The notes: a model not told the origin generated them from the sequence alone. A stretch of DNA of 64,000 bases from Lumbricus rubellus (GCA_945859605.1 OX243814.1:35082952-35146951), one strand, 5' to 3'. Positions 50,243 to 61,882 are shown, counted from the stretch's first letter. Numbers and translations are program-made.

Positions 50243-51500
50243 TCGTGAATAAGCCGGTGTTCCGCGCTTGGCTTTCTAAAGGCGCTTTAGAAATCAGCTG
50301 CCAGCAGGCCGCAGAAGTTTACGATTACGACAGAGAGAGATAGAGAGACAGAGAGATGCAATGGGCGGGCAATGGGTGCACGCAACAGCGTGCCACGTGG
50401 TCCAGAGGGGGATGATTGACAGGTGAAATTTGAGGAATGGGGTTAAGAAGGGACGCGACAGGAGAGGAGGATCATTCGCCAGAGATTCGCGAAGGGATCG
50501 ATCATCGAATCGAACGGAGGAATCAGCGGACGGAGGCCAGCAAGCATCCGAGAGCTATCATTGCTTAGTGTTTAATCTATAGACGTCTCGGGGGCTGGGG
50601 AAGTTCCCCCAGGATTGACATTCCCCCCCCCCCCAATTCAAAAAAATTATATTGGTTCTTAGTTGCTGTCTTCATCATTGTTTTACATGAAGTGTTATAA
50701 TATAGGCTACCGTGATAATTATTAACTATTAGCCTATATGATTATAATGACATTATTTAGGCCTACTACTATATTATATGGTACTATCATGTTGCAATGA
50801 GCATAACTTACTATATTTGTATAAACACTATTTTTGCATAGCTAAAAACAGAGATGGCATACCTTCAGAAAAATTTGACAAAATGATAATAGTTTTTAAG
50901 TTGCTGTTTACACCATCGCATTACATGAACTGTTATAATAATATACCGTAATATTATTTACTATTATTATGGTTATTGCAATTATTTACTATTATAATAA
51001 ACGACACAATCCTGCTAAAATGAATATAACTTACTGTTAATATTTGTACAAATACTATTTTTGTACAACTGAATGGCTTCTCTCCAATGCCCTTCGAATT
51101 TTAAACTGTCAGATTTCAAAATGTTTTGTTCCTATTATTTGAACACCTAGTAAAACAACATCATTACTACATGTGGCATCCCGATTTTGGTAGGCTACCG
51201 GTAGTTTATTAGTTCTTGGTTGATTTGCTTACCATTAAATATGATTTCGGAAAGTGTGTCCTGGTTTGCAATTCAAGACCATTATTGGGAAACAGAGATA
51301 AGCTGATTATAGTGCTGAAAAGTCAGCTTATAGACTATTATATTCACGTCTGCAGTCACTCATTAGAATAATCCAGCAACAGCAGAACTGAGTATGAATT
51401 GGGTCTTTCCAGACTGTGATTTTACACTAGGTGGATGTGAAGTCCCTGGAGGATCCTGTATACCTCTGGGCAAAAAATTTGTTAACGATAATTTTAAAAT
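48980..51500. other. Intergenic, simple repeats and GC-richer patch
   Basis: AT-rich with A-tract runs near 49680-49800 and (GA)n at about 50160-50240. The GC-richer patch 50240-50580 has GGGCGGG (about 50364), CCACGTGG (about 50394) and TGATTGACAG (about 50414). It could be a promoter or enhancer, but no transcript is visible beside it. Confidence 0.35.
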
Positions 51501-51507
51501 ATATATA

Positions 51508-52677
51508 CAGGGTGCGGCTAAATAAAGTAATCTTCTACGGTTTTTAGCCCATATCTTGGCCAAACATACGAATTTTTAAATGACACTTTGCAGTCTTAAA
51601 GGCAATTCATATTTACGCACAATGGTCAAATTTTTAAAAAATATTTCAAAAAGAACAAAAGTTATATCCCTTTTAGTGAGGCTACCCACCGGTTTCTGAC
51701 GATTCAAAAACGCGACGAAAAAAAAATAACAACAAAAAACAACTTAATTATTCTGGCCAATATCTTGGCCGAAAGTAAGAATTTCGAAATGAAATTTTAC
51801 AGGATTAAAGACAATTCATAACAAAACACGATGGCCAGATTTCAGCAAAATAGTTCAAATCAAATAAGAGTTATGGCACCTGTAAGGAGGCCACCCACCG
51901 TTTTTGACGATTTAAAGACGTAGCGCAGCAAAAATTAGCAAACCACGATTTTATTAAGTCTCGTCTCAAATAATTGTTATCAGATAGCCTTGATATTTCC
52001 AGATGATCATTATTATTACTATTTTAAAAAAGACAGGGTATCAGCGTAGCTGCACGTCAGTGAGAAGTCACTTAGCAAGATGACAATCAAATTGGTAAAT
52101 AAGGAATCCGTCAGATTAATCAACAGGTTCATCAAGAACTTTGCAAAGAGACTCAAAAGAAGTTTTGGCACTGGTAGTGGGCACATTGAACACAAGTTGT
52201 GAAGCACTACCAAGTTCATTTGACAACAGTTATTTGAGATGAGACTGTTAAAAGCATGTTTTTGTTACGTTGTGTTGCGTTTCGTTTTTGAATCGTCAAA
52301 AACGGTGGGTGGCCTCACTAAAAGTGGTATAACTTTTGTTGTGTTCGAAATATTTTAATTAAATCTGGCCACCATGTGTAAATATGAATTGTCTTTAAAC
52401 CTGTAAAGATTCATTTGGAAATTCTTACTTCTGGCCATGATATTAGCAAAAAACCTAAATTTTGGTGCGTTTCGTTTTTGAATCGTCAAAAAACGGTGGG
52501 TGGCCTCACTAAAATTGATATAACTTTTGTTCTGTTTGAACTATTTTGTTGAACTTTGAACACTGTACGTACATATGAATTGCCTTTAAGACTGTAAAGT
52601 TTTATTTAAAAATTCTTATGTTTGGCCAAGATTTGGGCTAAAAACCGTAGGGGATTACTTTATATTGCCGCACCATG
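51508..52677. mobile_element. 1.17-kb TA-flanked element with repeated long TIRs
   Basis: The ends CAGGGTGCGGCTAAATAAAG and CTTTATATTGCCGCACCATG are flanked by TA (51506-51507 and 52678-52679). Each arm holds two tandem units sharing 'atcttggcc', 'cctttaagac'-like and 'ccacccaccg...gacgattcaaaaacg' blocks, so the arms pair for 400 bases or more. The centre (about 51990-52210) has a 40-codon plus-strand frame at 52079-52201 without recognisable similarity. A Tc1/mariner-type origin is inferred from the TA. Confidence 0.75.
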
Positions 52678-52679
52678 TA

Positions 52680-52857
52680 TATAATAATAATAATAATAAT
52701 CTATTATCATTCAGCGGTTTAATGCGGTGGCTTTCAGGGGAACTTTTACCCACCAAAATCTTGACGAAGATGAGGCCGTTCCAGAGTAACATCATACCCA
52801 TCTCCGGATCTTGTTTTGAACACCTGAGGTATCATAAATACCTCGGGTAAAAAAAAT

Positions 52858-52901
<44 letters not shown>

Positions 52902-53119
52902 TTTCATTAGGCGGTAGATAAGTCCCTGAGGGATCCTGTATACCTCGGGGCAAAATTTATTTTAAAATTAAAAAAAAAAATAATAATAACCTGGTCGCTT
53001 TCAAAGGCACTTTTGCCTCACACCCTGAAGACGAGGCCTGACCCACCAGACGATCATGCTTCAGTTAATAATAGTCCATAGGTCCCTGGGGGAATGAAGT
53101 ACCTCAGGGCATAAAAATA

Positions 53120-53176
<57 letters not shown>

Positions 53177-53260
53177 TAATTTGCTTTTATTCTTTTACAC
53201 TTTTACAGCCCGAGGGATCCTTACTACCTCGGGCAATTTAAAAAATAAAATAAAAATTAT
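52680..53260. repeat. (AAT)n runs with repeated cctcggg motif
   Basis: Three (ATA/AAT)n runs (about 52682-52700, 52857-52893, 53127-53176) alternate with diverged copies of 'gtccctgagggatcctgtatacctcggggca' (about 52921, 53083, 53208; also 51430). This marks several copies of a small element lying against the start of the cGAS-like gene. Confidence 0.65.
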
Positions 53261-53331
53261 AATAATAATTAAGATGCTGACGACAGTGATTTGTGACACT
53301 TGTCTGAATGTATCTTTTGTTGCAATTTAGG

Positions 53332-56242
53332 ATGACCGAATTTGGGGGTCAATGCAATGAACAGATGACATCCTGGTTTATCACTAGCACATGCCAGTTG
53401 CTTCCCAAATCGTATCCTGCTGTTTCAGAAAGCATGCATGACTTGATCGTGTCGTGTGATCCGGTACCAAAAAAGTATTCCATTTTGTGTGGCAGCATGG
53501 CGGAGTTCTACATCAAACCATTGAATACATGCATTACGGACAATGATTTTTTATTCGCTAGAGCTGATGAGCTGGCTTTTAGTGGCGAATTTCCAGTTTT
53601 GCCAATTGATAACAGTGGCTTCACCGATACCATCGAATGCTACAAGATCGAAACATACGAAGGATATCCCGGATTTGTTCGATTACTAATTTTTGGACAA
53701 TTGAAGTATGACTGGAAGTATAAAAAATACGAGTTCGAGCCGAGAGACCTAGCTATTTTACACAGATACAAGGCGTTAAATATGGCTAGTTTTGCTAAAG
53801 AGTATTTCATCTCTTCAAATTTTACAGGAAATTTGGCAAACAGTGTAAATGGGCCAGCAATTAAATTTCATTCTCATGGTGAGTGTTGTATCGGATGTGA
53901 TCACGTCCAAAGCGTATGGTGTCCTCATTGGCCTAGAGAAGTCCAAAGTTGGCCTGAACGACATAGAAATTACGGATGGCCTTCGGTTCATACGATTTCC
54001 GAAGTTGTGCGAAATGGTTGTCACGTTGTTTACGTTCAGCATCGTGATTGCATAGACGACAAAGGGCAGTGGAGATTTTCATTCTCAATTGCCGAAGTAA
54101 TTTTAATACAGAGTTGGACTCAACTTCAGCAGATTGTCTATCATATGCTCAGATTTTTCGCCAAGAGCGAATTGATATCAAAGGATTGTTCAAAAGAGGA
54201 TGAGGTTCTCTGCACGTATCACTTAAAGACTCTGATGTTGTGGACTTGTGAAGAGATGTCACCTGAATGGTGGAATTCCTCTTCTGTTATTGCCATCTGC
54301 TGTGAGTTGTTACGTAAGCTTTCAGTATGGTTGAAAAGGAGAAACTGCCCGAACTATTTTTTTCCTGAGGTGAACTTGCTTTATAAAATATCGAGTTCTA
54401 CAATGCTTGACAAGACTGAAAAACAATTAACTCATTTCACCAACTCGGACATTCTCTGTCAATGGTTCAACGAAAATTACATACTCGCATTCTTTCAAAA
54501 ACATGTAATACGAGATAGGACCATCGCAATGCAACATTTTATGTGTTGCATGTTGCCCATATTTGAAGCTCGGAATGCGTATGAATCAAAATCTTTAGAT
54601 AATGTTGTTTGCTTGTAGATTTGGCAATTCTCACGATACATGCCGTTTTACAATTAAGCGAGGTTTAGAAACGGGAATGCGTAACGGCTTAAATTTACGA
54701 TTTTATTACAAAAACCCCAGTACCGAGGGAACAGTGACTACGACCCAAAACAGCTCGTGTTCCAAGTTCTTTGATAATCTGCTGTACATTTTGCATATAT
54801 CGCACGGAATAGATTTCAGTGAGATTTCATGGGAGAGCAATCTTTTTGTTGAATTGATCACAACAATTTCGATGCAACCTACATTTATCAAGTCCAAGTT
54901 TCATAACTTTCCTAGAGTGTATCCAACACAGAGTAACTTGTTTCGCCTCTTGCGTGGTCAGGATCTCATGAAAACTTTGCATGGATTAAACAGCCAATCA
55001 GAATTTCAACTGGTGTCTCTCATGTCAAAAGTGTTCCTTAGAAAATATTTGTATGGGTTATGGAAATGGGACCGTCAAAATTACAAGCGCAGTGCTCCTG
55101 CAGCTTTAGGCTATCTGGCCGCGCTGTATTTTGCCACATCAGAATGTGAACACGCCAAACGCTTCTGCATGGCCGTTCTCGCAGATCAGAATCATCAAAC
55201 GAATGTGGAAACTCTAAATGCAGGTTGTTTGTTGTTCATTGACGATGTCGCAAGAATCGTTGGATTGTGTGTGCTTCACAAAAAGATTATTGACAAAAAT
55301 CTTAACTGTATTGGCAGGCAGCTCTATCTTGATCTCCGACTTTCACCGCATGTGTTTGCTCAATATTTAAGCCTAACTGTATTTCCCACCGAAAGAATAT
55401 TAAAATATTTAGATTTTTGTCAGGACCTGCCTGATTCAGGGTTTCCTATGGATGAATATTTCAAGAGTCTAATAAAGTCAAGATTAATAACTTCATTGAA
55501 GCCAGGAACAGTTTCGAATGATGCCAGACAGATCGTTTATTGGAAAACAGATTTATTGACAGAAATCGTGACTACCGATTTCGATTCTGTGACAGTCAAA
55601 GAAAGAGCAATCAAGTATCTAACAGAATATGCTTTAGAAAATATGTCATCATTTTACAGTGGACTCCTCAGACACTTTAAAATCCAGTGTAGCACAGTTA
55701 ACTGCTATCGTGCTTTATACTTTTACAAGTGTCGTCAATACGACAAAGCGATGCATTTATGTGAACAAATTTTACTGGAGCCTGATACGCAGAGCAATTT
55801 GAAGGAGCTGGCATTTGCCAATGTTTTGATGATACCGCCGTTTGATTTGTTTTTCGATGGTGACATACAATCGTTGCTTAGAGTTCACACACTCTTTCAT
55901 TATTTATCGCCTTTCAATGAGGAATGCGGTAAGTTTGAGGTAACTGCTGAGTCAACGTTCGCGCACTATTTTGCACACAAGGTGCACTATCACAAGTATG
56001 GACTTTCGAAAGTTCTTCAAGAGGACTACTCGTTTAAAAGGCACTATTTTCTAGGAAGACATTTCCTAGCAAAGTATTTAAAAGTCAGATGCTGCATCGA
56101 CTGTGATCGTCTGAATGCAGAAGCTGTGGCTGAATTTTCTGCCATGAAGATTATTCTTCCGTTCGAACACTTTATTCACTGTTTTCTTCTTCGAAAACTT
56201 GATAGACTTAAAAATAATATCAGAGTGTCATCCGACCATTGA
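53332..56242 (+). CDS. Mab-21/cGAS-like receptor with helical-repeat C-terminus
   Basis: The frame from ATG 53332 follows acceptor tgcaatttag (exon from 53331) and stays open to 54618; a second frame runs 54602-56242. Removing 54579-54618 joins them into 956 residues. The N-terminal half is a Mab-21/cGAS-type nucleotidyltransferase: G54-S55-x-x-E58, then T-D70-N-D72 as the metal-binding acidic pair, and D190 in DHVQSVWCPHWP as the likely third acid. CPHWPREV..W, RNYGWPS, VVRNGCHVV and WRFSFSIAE (about 197-255) are the family signature. Relatives make cyclic dinucleotides after sensing nucleic acid and activate STING; some lack activity. Residues about 417-956 look like TPR-type helices (for example RALYFYKCRQYDKAMHLCEQIL, split here over two helices), an arrangement I recall in large invertebrate Mab-21 proteins. 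Ligand and product cannot be told from sequence. Confidence 0.85.
54579..54618 (+). other. Candidate 40-nt intron (or frameshift) in the cGAS-like gene
   Basis: The segment starts GTATGA and ends TTGTTTGCTTGTAG. Its length shifts the frame by exactly one, which carries the first frame into the second and makes the codon GC|A across the join. Splicing is therefore a simple explanation for the two overlapping frames. A one-base indel, real or from assembly, is the alternative. Forty bases is short for an animal intron. Confidence 0.5.
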
Positions 56243-56505
56243 CCAGATGCTAGTTTATATTAGATGACACTGTAGGCTACTCTTTTTTAAAATTTAATTT
56301 GTTTCCTAGTAAAATTTGCCTTTTGCGTGATAAGTGACATTGAATAATCAAGATTAGCTTTGCAAGGTATCGTCGTCTCAGTGCAGAGATTGGATTCGGA
56401 AACGTAAACTCTTCCTTGTCAGAGTTTTAAACACTCCGATGGATCTTCAGACCTTAACTGTGGTCAATATGGGCTATATATGTTATGTGTGGTAAACCTT
56501 TCAGA

Positions 56506-56619
56506 CATTTCTACACCAAACCACATTTTGCGAGGACTAATTCTCGGATGTTTTCATTAAAATGCGCTGGACCCCGCACTTGGAACAATATGCCTCTCAC
56601 CTTACGTAACTACTTGTAA
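56506..56619 (+). pseudogene. Non-LTR retrotransposon remnant (RT C-terminus)
   Basis: One frame reads HFYTKPHFARTN, then SLKCAGPRTWNNMPLTLR and a stop. This is the pattern H.Y.T...F......S....GP..WN.LP..LR found near the end of many LINE reverse transcriptases. Only this last piece remains, about 260 bases past the cGAS-like gene. Confidence 0.6.
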
Positions 56620-56697
56620 GATGCTAAGCTAGATGATTATGTTCTTGTTAATCCAGACTGCCACTCCAAGATGTTCACGTCCAGAGCTGCCATCCAG

Positions 56698-57195
56698 CAG
56701 GGGCGGATCCAGGGGGGGGCCAATCCGGCCATGCCCCCCCCATTTAGAAATCCCATGTATCGTGGCCCCCCCATTTGGTTTCAGTGGCTGCTGCTGAAAT
56801 GGTATGATTTTCACAAAAATTTGGCCGGATGACTAAAAAAAAAAAGGTCGTCAACTTTTTGGGCGGATGAAATGGTATGATTTTCCGGAAAAATTTTGCA
56901 GATGACTAAAAAAAAAGGTCGTCAATTTTTTTGGCGGATGAAATGGTATGATTTTCCGGAAAAATTTTGCAGATGACTAAAAAAAAAAAAGGTCGTCAAC
57001 TTTTTTGGCGGATGAAAAGGTATGATTTTCCGGAAAAATTTGGCAGAAGACTAAAAAAAAAAAAAAAGGTCGTCAACTTTTTTGGCGGATACGAAAGAAA
57101 GAAAAATTTTTCAGACCCAAGGCCTAGAATTTTTCCCGGACCCAACACCAAGATTTTTGGCCCCCCCCCGTCCAAAGTTTCTGTATCCGCCCTTG
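56698..57195. mobile_element. 498-bp hAT-like element with internal tandem repeat
   Basis: The ends CAGGGGCGGATCC and GTATCCGCCCTTG carry a perfect 8-bp duplication, ccatccag (56690-56697 and 57196-57203). Inside, a unit of about 65-75 bp (ggatgaaatggtatgatttt, actaaaaaaaaggtcgtcaa) repeats about four times (56800-57085). Confidence 0.92.
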
Positions 57196-57420
57196 CCATC
57201 CAGAGTCATAAAATGGCCGCTACCTGACCATTTGGTTTCTGACAGACCACATAATTATACTAAAGTACCGTAATGTCTAGTCTCTCCATTTCATTACCAA
57301 TAATTGACAGCTTTCCCAGTGCGTTGAGTCATCTCGCATTCCATTGTCCAATCTAAACGCGACGTATGCCGTTCAGTTGCGTCTTCTTTCGATCGGTCGT
57401 TTCTGTCTATATCGGTGGAG

Positions 57421-57576
57421 ATGTTGAGCTATAGTATAGCAAACTTATCGGCACCCATCCTGACTCTCACGGTGGTTATCGCGGGCATTTTTATCCTGGG
57501 CGTCGTCCGAGCCAGTGTGGTTTCTTTTGTAGTGTGCTTCATTCATTCGTGCTCTGTGGGGTATGTGACCAGCTGA
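57421..57576 (+). CDS. Possible hydrophobic first exon, unrecognised
   Basis: An ATG frame of 51 codons with a strongly hydrophobic stretch (PILTLTVVIAGIFILGVV, about 12-29) that could be a signal anchor. A GTATGT donor-like site lies inside its end (about 57560). I could not find a matching downstream exon, so it may be chance. Confidence 0.2.
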   Translation: MLSYSIANLSAPILTLTVVIAGIFILGVVRASVVSFVVCFIHSCSVGYVTS

Positions 57577-57673
57577 GTATGCATGAACCAGTCTCTATTG
57601 CTTAATATTGACAATTTGACATGTTCGTTGATTTCGACCTTATCGCATCCCCTTATATCTCTCGACTTATCAT

Positions 57674-57972
57674 CATGGGCGTCCGCAGGAATTTTTCTAG
57701 GGGGCGCAAACTTTTAATTAATTGTCACATGGTCTAAATTTAATGGGTGACAGTTTGAATTTCCATATTACCACGAGAGAATCCTATAACCTACCTATAC
57801 GATATGCGCCAAAAGAAAGATATATAGGTTCAACTTGTAGAACGAATCGATAATCACATTGAAAATCGCGTTGTAACAGTCAGAACCAAATAATCTAAAT
57901 TTATGTGCAACTATGCGAAAAATCCAGGGGGGCGCACCTGCGCCCCCTTGCGCCCCGCTGCGGACGCCCATG
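57674..57972. mobile_element. 299-bp hAT-like MITE
   Basis: The ends CATGGGCGTCCGCA and TGCGGACGCCCATG are perfect inverses. Flanks cttatcat and cttatcac match at 7 of 8 bases. The ends resemble those of the 34289 element. Confidence 0.88.
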
Positions 57973-58184
57973 CTTATCACAGGCAACCATGGTCACTGGA
58001 CAATAGTTCGTCCCCTTCCCCACTATGGTAATAATATTATTGGTGATGGGGTTAGGTCCTACCTGTAGAACCAATACGAATCCCACAAACGTGGCTGTGA
58101 ATGTAAATATATAGTAGGCGACTAGACCTACACACAAGCGTTAGTCGATATCAAGCTCTGCTACCATCTTCATGAGGTACAGAC

Positions 58185-58352
58185 CAGTGGTGTAGTCCTA
58201 AAAAATGAAGTGGGGGAACGCTCTTAAATGAAGTGGGGGAACGCTCTTCATAATGATAATATTAGTAGTAGTATTATTATTAATATTCCATTATCCCTGG
58301 AAAAAAGTGGGGGAACGGCGTTCCCCAGCGTTCCCGCTCCACTACACCACTG
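58185..58352. mobile_element. 168-bp hAT-like MITE
   Basis: The ends CAGTGGTGTAGT and ACTACACCACTG carry a perfect 8-bp duplication, gtacagac (58177-58184 and 58353-58360). It contains 'gtgggggaacg' three times. It sits within one tRNA-bearing duplicated unit and is absent from the others, so it came after the duplication. Confidence 0.92.
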
Positions 58353-58441
58353 GTACAGACCAGTGGACAATGATCCCGCTACTTTGACACGGCTAGTGCT
58401 CGTGTGATCCATGTCTCCATGTAATGAGTAAAACGTAGGAG

Positions 58442-58513
58442 AGGGGGCAGCCGGAGTTGAACCGGCGACCTCTCGATCTGCAGTCGAATGCTCTGCCACT
58501 GAGCTATACCCCC
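58442..58513 (-). tRNA. tRNA-Cys (GCA)
   Basis: A 72-nt cloverleaf on the minus strand. The acceptor stem is GGGGGTA/TGCCCCC with discriminator T. The anticodon loop CTGCAGA carries GCA, and box B is GGTTCAACTCC. No intron; CCA is not encoded. The T stem GCCGG/CCGGC is fully paired. Confidence 0.95.
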
Positions 58514-59081
58514 ATTCGATGACCAAATGACTGTAACAACATAAACCGGTAGCGGCGGTAGGCCTATGCGGAAATGCGAAGCTATTGATTTTTTTATACA
58601 GCTATGATAGAGCGAGAAATTGAACGCCGCTTAGCCTACGGCATTACACAGTACACACTCTGCCATCTATCGAGAGGTCGATCTATTTAATTGTTGTCCG
58701 ATTGTAATAGCCTACTGGTTGAATAATAATTGGGCAAATTAAAAATATCAGCAACCACAATAGAGTGGTTGAAATTCGATTATGACAGCATTGGTACCTT
58801 TAGATCCTCCTCATATCTTTCGATAGACGACCATGCTCACTGGGAAAAGTTGGCCCCACTGTGTCCCAGAGAGCATTCATAGATCTATAATTGGTGGCAA
58901 CCACAGAACCAGGATACGAGTCCAAAGAGCATTGCTGCACAGGAACACACAAGCGACCGTTAACATCAACGTTTGCTACCATCTTCATGCGGTACAGATC
59001 CATGGACGATGAATCCGCTGCTTTGAAGCAACTAGCGCTCGCTTGATCCAGTTCCCTATGATTATGAGTAAAACGTAGGAC

Positions 59082-59153
59082 AGGGGGCAACCGGAGTTGA
59101 ACCGGTGACCTCTCGATCTGCAGTCGAATGCTCTGCCACTGAGCTATACCCCC
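59082..59153 (-). tRNA. tRNA-Cys (GCA)
   Basis: The same 72-nt cloverleaf as at 58442, with a compensatory change: the T stem reads ACCGG/CCGGT, so pairing is kept. This suggests selection for function after duplication. Confidence 0.95.
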
Positions 59154-60471
59154 ATACGATGATCACACGACTGCAACGGTATATACCGGTTAGGCCTATA
59201 GTCTACAGAAAAATGCGAAGTTATTGATTTCTTTAAAGCCTATGATAGAGCGAGAAATATAACGCCGCTTAGCCTACACACTCAGCCATCTATCGAGATA
59301 TAGACCTACTGAAATTCTGTTCAAGTGTAAAGCAAGTTGAATAATAAATTAATAATTGAGCAAATAAAAAATATCAGCAATTATGTGATTGAGAAAGTTA
59401 GTTAGGAAATGAATGGATGACGTAACTATACGATAGGCCTATATAGCGTTGGGCAAACGAAGCTTTTGCGGTAGTGAAAAATCGGCGGGCCTATATTCTA
59501 CAGACATTTCGATCAAACAACTGAAAAAGGTCATCAGATTTTTCGACCGAATATCCCCCCAAATGTTTTCGAACAGGACTCCCACATTTCTTCATCCGGC
59601 CTTGCCTGCAGCCTGTAGGTCTAGTGGAATTGCGAAACCTCCAGGAATAAGAATTTCTCGATGCTCTGTCACTGAGTCATGGACTTATACCACCCACCAC
59701 ATCGGCGTAGGGCCTAAGCTTGCTTTGATAATTATTGTTGGTAGGCTATAATAGCGTGGCGTCAAGTCCATACTAAATTGATCAAAGAGGTCGAAAGCAA
59801 TAGAGTTGGATAGACAGACGTTAACCACTGCCCCAGACTGAACAAGGCAAAGAATTTGTTAGGCCCTATAATAGGCCTATATATTTTTAAACGACAGTAC
59901 TGTTATGCTGCGTGTCATATTGAAATCCAAGATCACTCAATCTCACAAAGCACCGCATTTGGATCTCGACTCTATATCAGGCATTTTTGATCCATCCCCA
60001 ATGGCATTATTGGCATAGCTTAATATGTAGACCCATGTACATGTATGTACCAGCCTCTATTACCTAGTATTGCCAAGTTAGTTGATTTTGACCTTATAAA
60101 TTTACCTTTACAACAGCTCCTGCTATATTATCTAGTATTGCCAAGTTAGTTGATTTTGACCTTATAGTCATAGGCCTAGATATATCTATACAACAGCTCC
60201 TGCTATCTCTCGAGTCTCGACTCATCACAGGCGACCATGTTCACTGGGAAAAAGTTGGGATAGTGCGGGTTGTGCCACAGAACCAGGATACGAGTCCAAC
60301 GAGCGCTACCGCATAGGAACACACAAGCGACCGTTAACATCAAGATCTGCTACCATCTTCATGCGGTAGGCCTACCTGTACAGATCCATTACGATGAACC
60401 CTATACTTTGACGCAATTAGCGCTCGCGTGATCCATGGTCTCCATATAGCCTAATGAGTAAAACGTAGTAG

Positions 60472-60543
60472 AGGGGGCAACCGGAGTTGAACCGGTGACC
60501 TCTCGATCTGCAGTCGAATGCTCTGCCACTGAGCTATACCCCC
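60472..60543 (-). tRNA. tRNA-Cys (GCA)
   Basis: Identical to the 59082 gene across the body, with anticodon GCA and T stem ACCGG/CCGGT. Flanks (atccatg.tctccat..aatgagtaaaacgtag) are shared with the other two minus-strand genes. Confidence 0.95.
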
Positions 60544-60914
60544 TTCGATGACTACACAAGTGTTACGATATATACCGGTAGGCCTCAGCTTATACGAAAA
60601 TGCGAAGCTATTGATTTTCAAGGAAGCTAAGAGTTCATTAATTTTTATATCCCTGCCTATATAGGCTTATTGAAATGCAAGATCGCTTACCTTGTCAAAA
60701 ACCGTGACTCAATCTGGGCTAATCAAGCACTGTATTTGGATCTCTGCTCTAATCGCAGCCATATAAAATGTACTTATATAGCGCCTCTCCTGGTAAATTT
60801 CCGAGGCTGTCTGCCTAGGACTTGACCATTTTTGGAAGTATGGTCCTGACAGCTGGCGAATTTGAGACGTAGAAATGATAAGAAGTTAATGTCAATAACA
60901 TAACATTATCAGAT

Positions 60915-60986
60915 GGGGGTATAGCTCAGTGGCAGAGCATTCGACTGCAGATCGAGAGGTCGCCGGTTCAACTCCGGCTGCCCCCT
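60915..60986 (+). tRNA. tRNA-Cys (GCA), plus strand
   Basis: Cloverleaf identical to the 58442 gene but on the opposite strand. Its flanks are unrelated to those of the others, so it may descend from an inversion or a separate insertion. Confidence 0.95.
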
Positions 60987-61017
60987 TTCCGACTTTTTCC
61001 GCAACGAATGAATATGC

Positions 61018-61192
61018 AGACTACAAGCGCTGACACTGAATCGGAGTTTCACGCCAAAGCGCACAAACAATAATTGTGAGTGAAGAAAGACCTGCTCAGG
61101 GTCTCTACGCGGCTCCTTGAGGTGGATTTGAACCCACAACCTTTAGTTTAGGTTCCAAGGCGCCGAACATACCTCTACACTACCGCATCCCA
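61018..61192 (-). repeat. tRNA-derived SINE, minus orientation
   Basis: A diverged reverse-complement copy of the 35076 family. The tRNA-like head is at about 61120-61192, with box B as ggatttgaacc, and 'cggagtttcacgccaaagcgc' lies in the body. The 3' tail is missing, replaced by sequence next to the tRNA-Cys gene. Confidence 0.7.
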
Positions 61193-61882
61193 CGATGTGG
61201 AGGAAAGTAGCCTATGATGCCTGGCTTATCAGTAATCATTGCTGAATCAGTTGCACTCCACAAGGTCGCATTGACTAAGTGAGATTAGGGCTTTTGGACC
61301 GAATTAGACCAAGACCCTTGATTCAGTAAATATTTTGATTATAGTAAAGCGTCAAGGCGTTTGATAGAGTAAGCCTTTATTCAAGTAGAGGTCTTACTTT
61401 GACTGCGAAGCGGAAGCTAGAGCACCGCTGTTCTCTTACGCAAGAGCGGTCATACGAGCAGCAGCTTTGGAAGAATTGGGACCTAATAGTTTATCTCCTC
61501 TACAACTATCTTATATGCGCAATTCGCGTGAGATTTCTAGAGTCACTCCTCCGCTCCCTTTACTATTCTAATAGTCATATTCAGGGTTGCTTTAAGAAAT
61601 TTTTAGAACTGCACATTCCCATAAATTACTTCCAATCGGAGGACAATGGCCATTTTTTGAATAGTTTTAAATGTAGGCCTACAGAAGTGCTTCTTCAACT
61701 GCACAAATCCATTTAGAACTGAACATTTATTTTACAACTGCACTATTTTACAGGCTAGTTAGATTAACCCATTAGTGCCTGACTTTTTTTCTTCATGAAA
61801 GTGTGAAAATATTGTAATTTCTACTTAATGAAAATCAGTGTCAATCACCATTCAGGCTAAAATTTGTTTTTTCTATTTATTA

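Noticed and set aside
53308..53331. ATG at 53308 as the start of the cGAS-like protein
   Set aside because: It lies upstream of a good acceptor (ttgcaatttag) and is probably intronic. ATG 53332 follows the acceptor directly.
58248..58526. Minus-strand frame of 92 residues over a tRNA gene
   Set aside because: It is a chance frame across the tRNA-Cys gene and a MITE.
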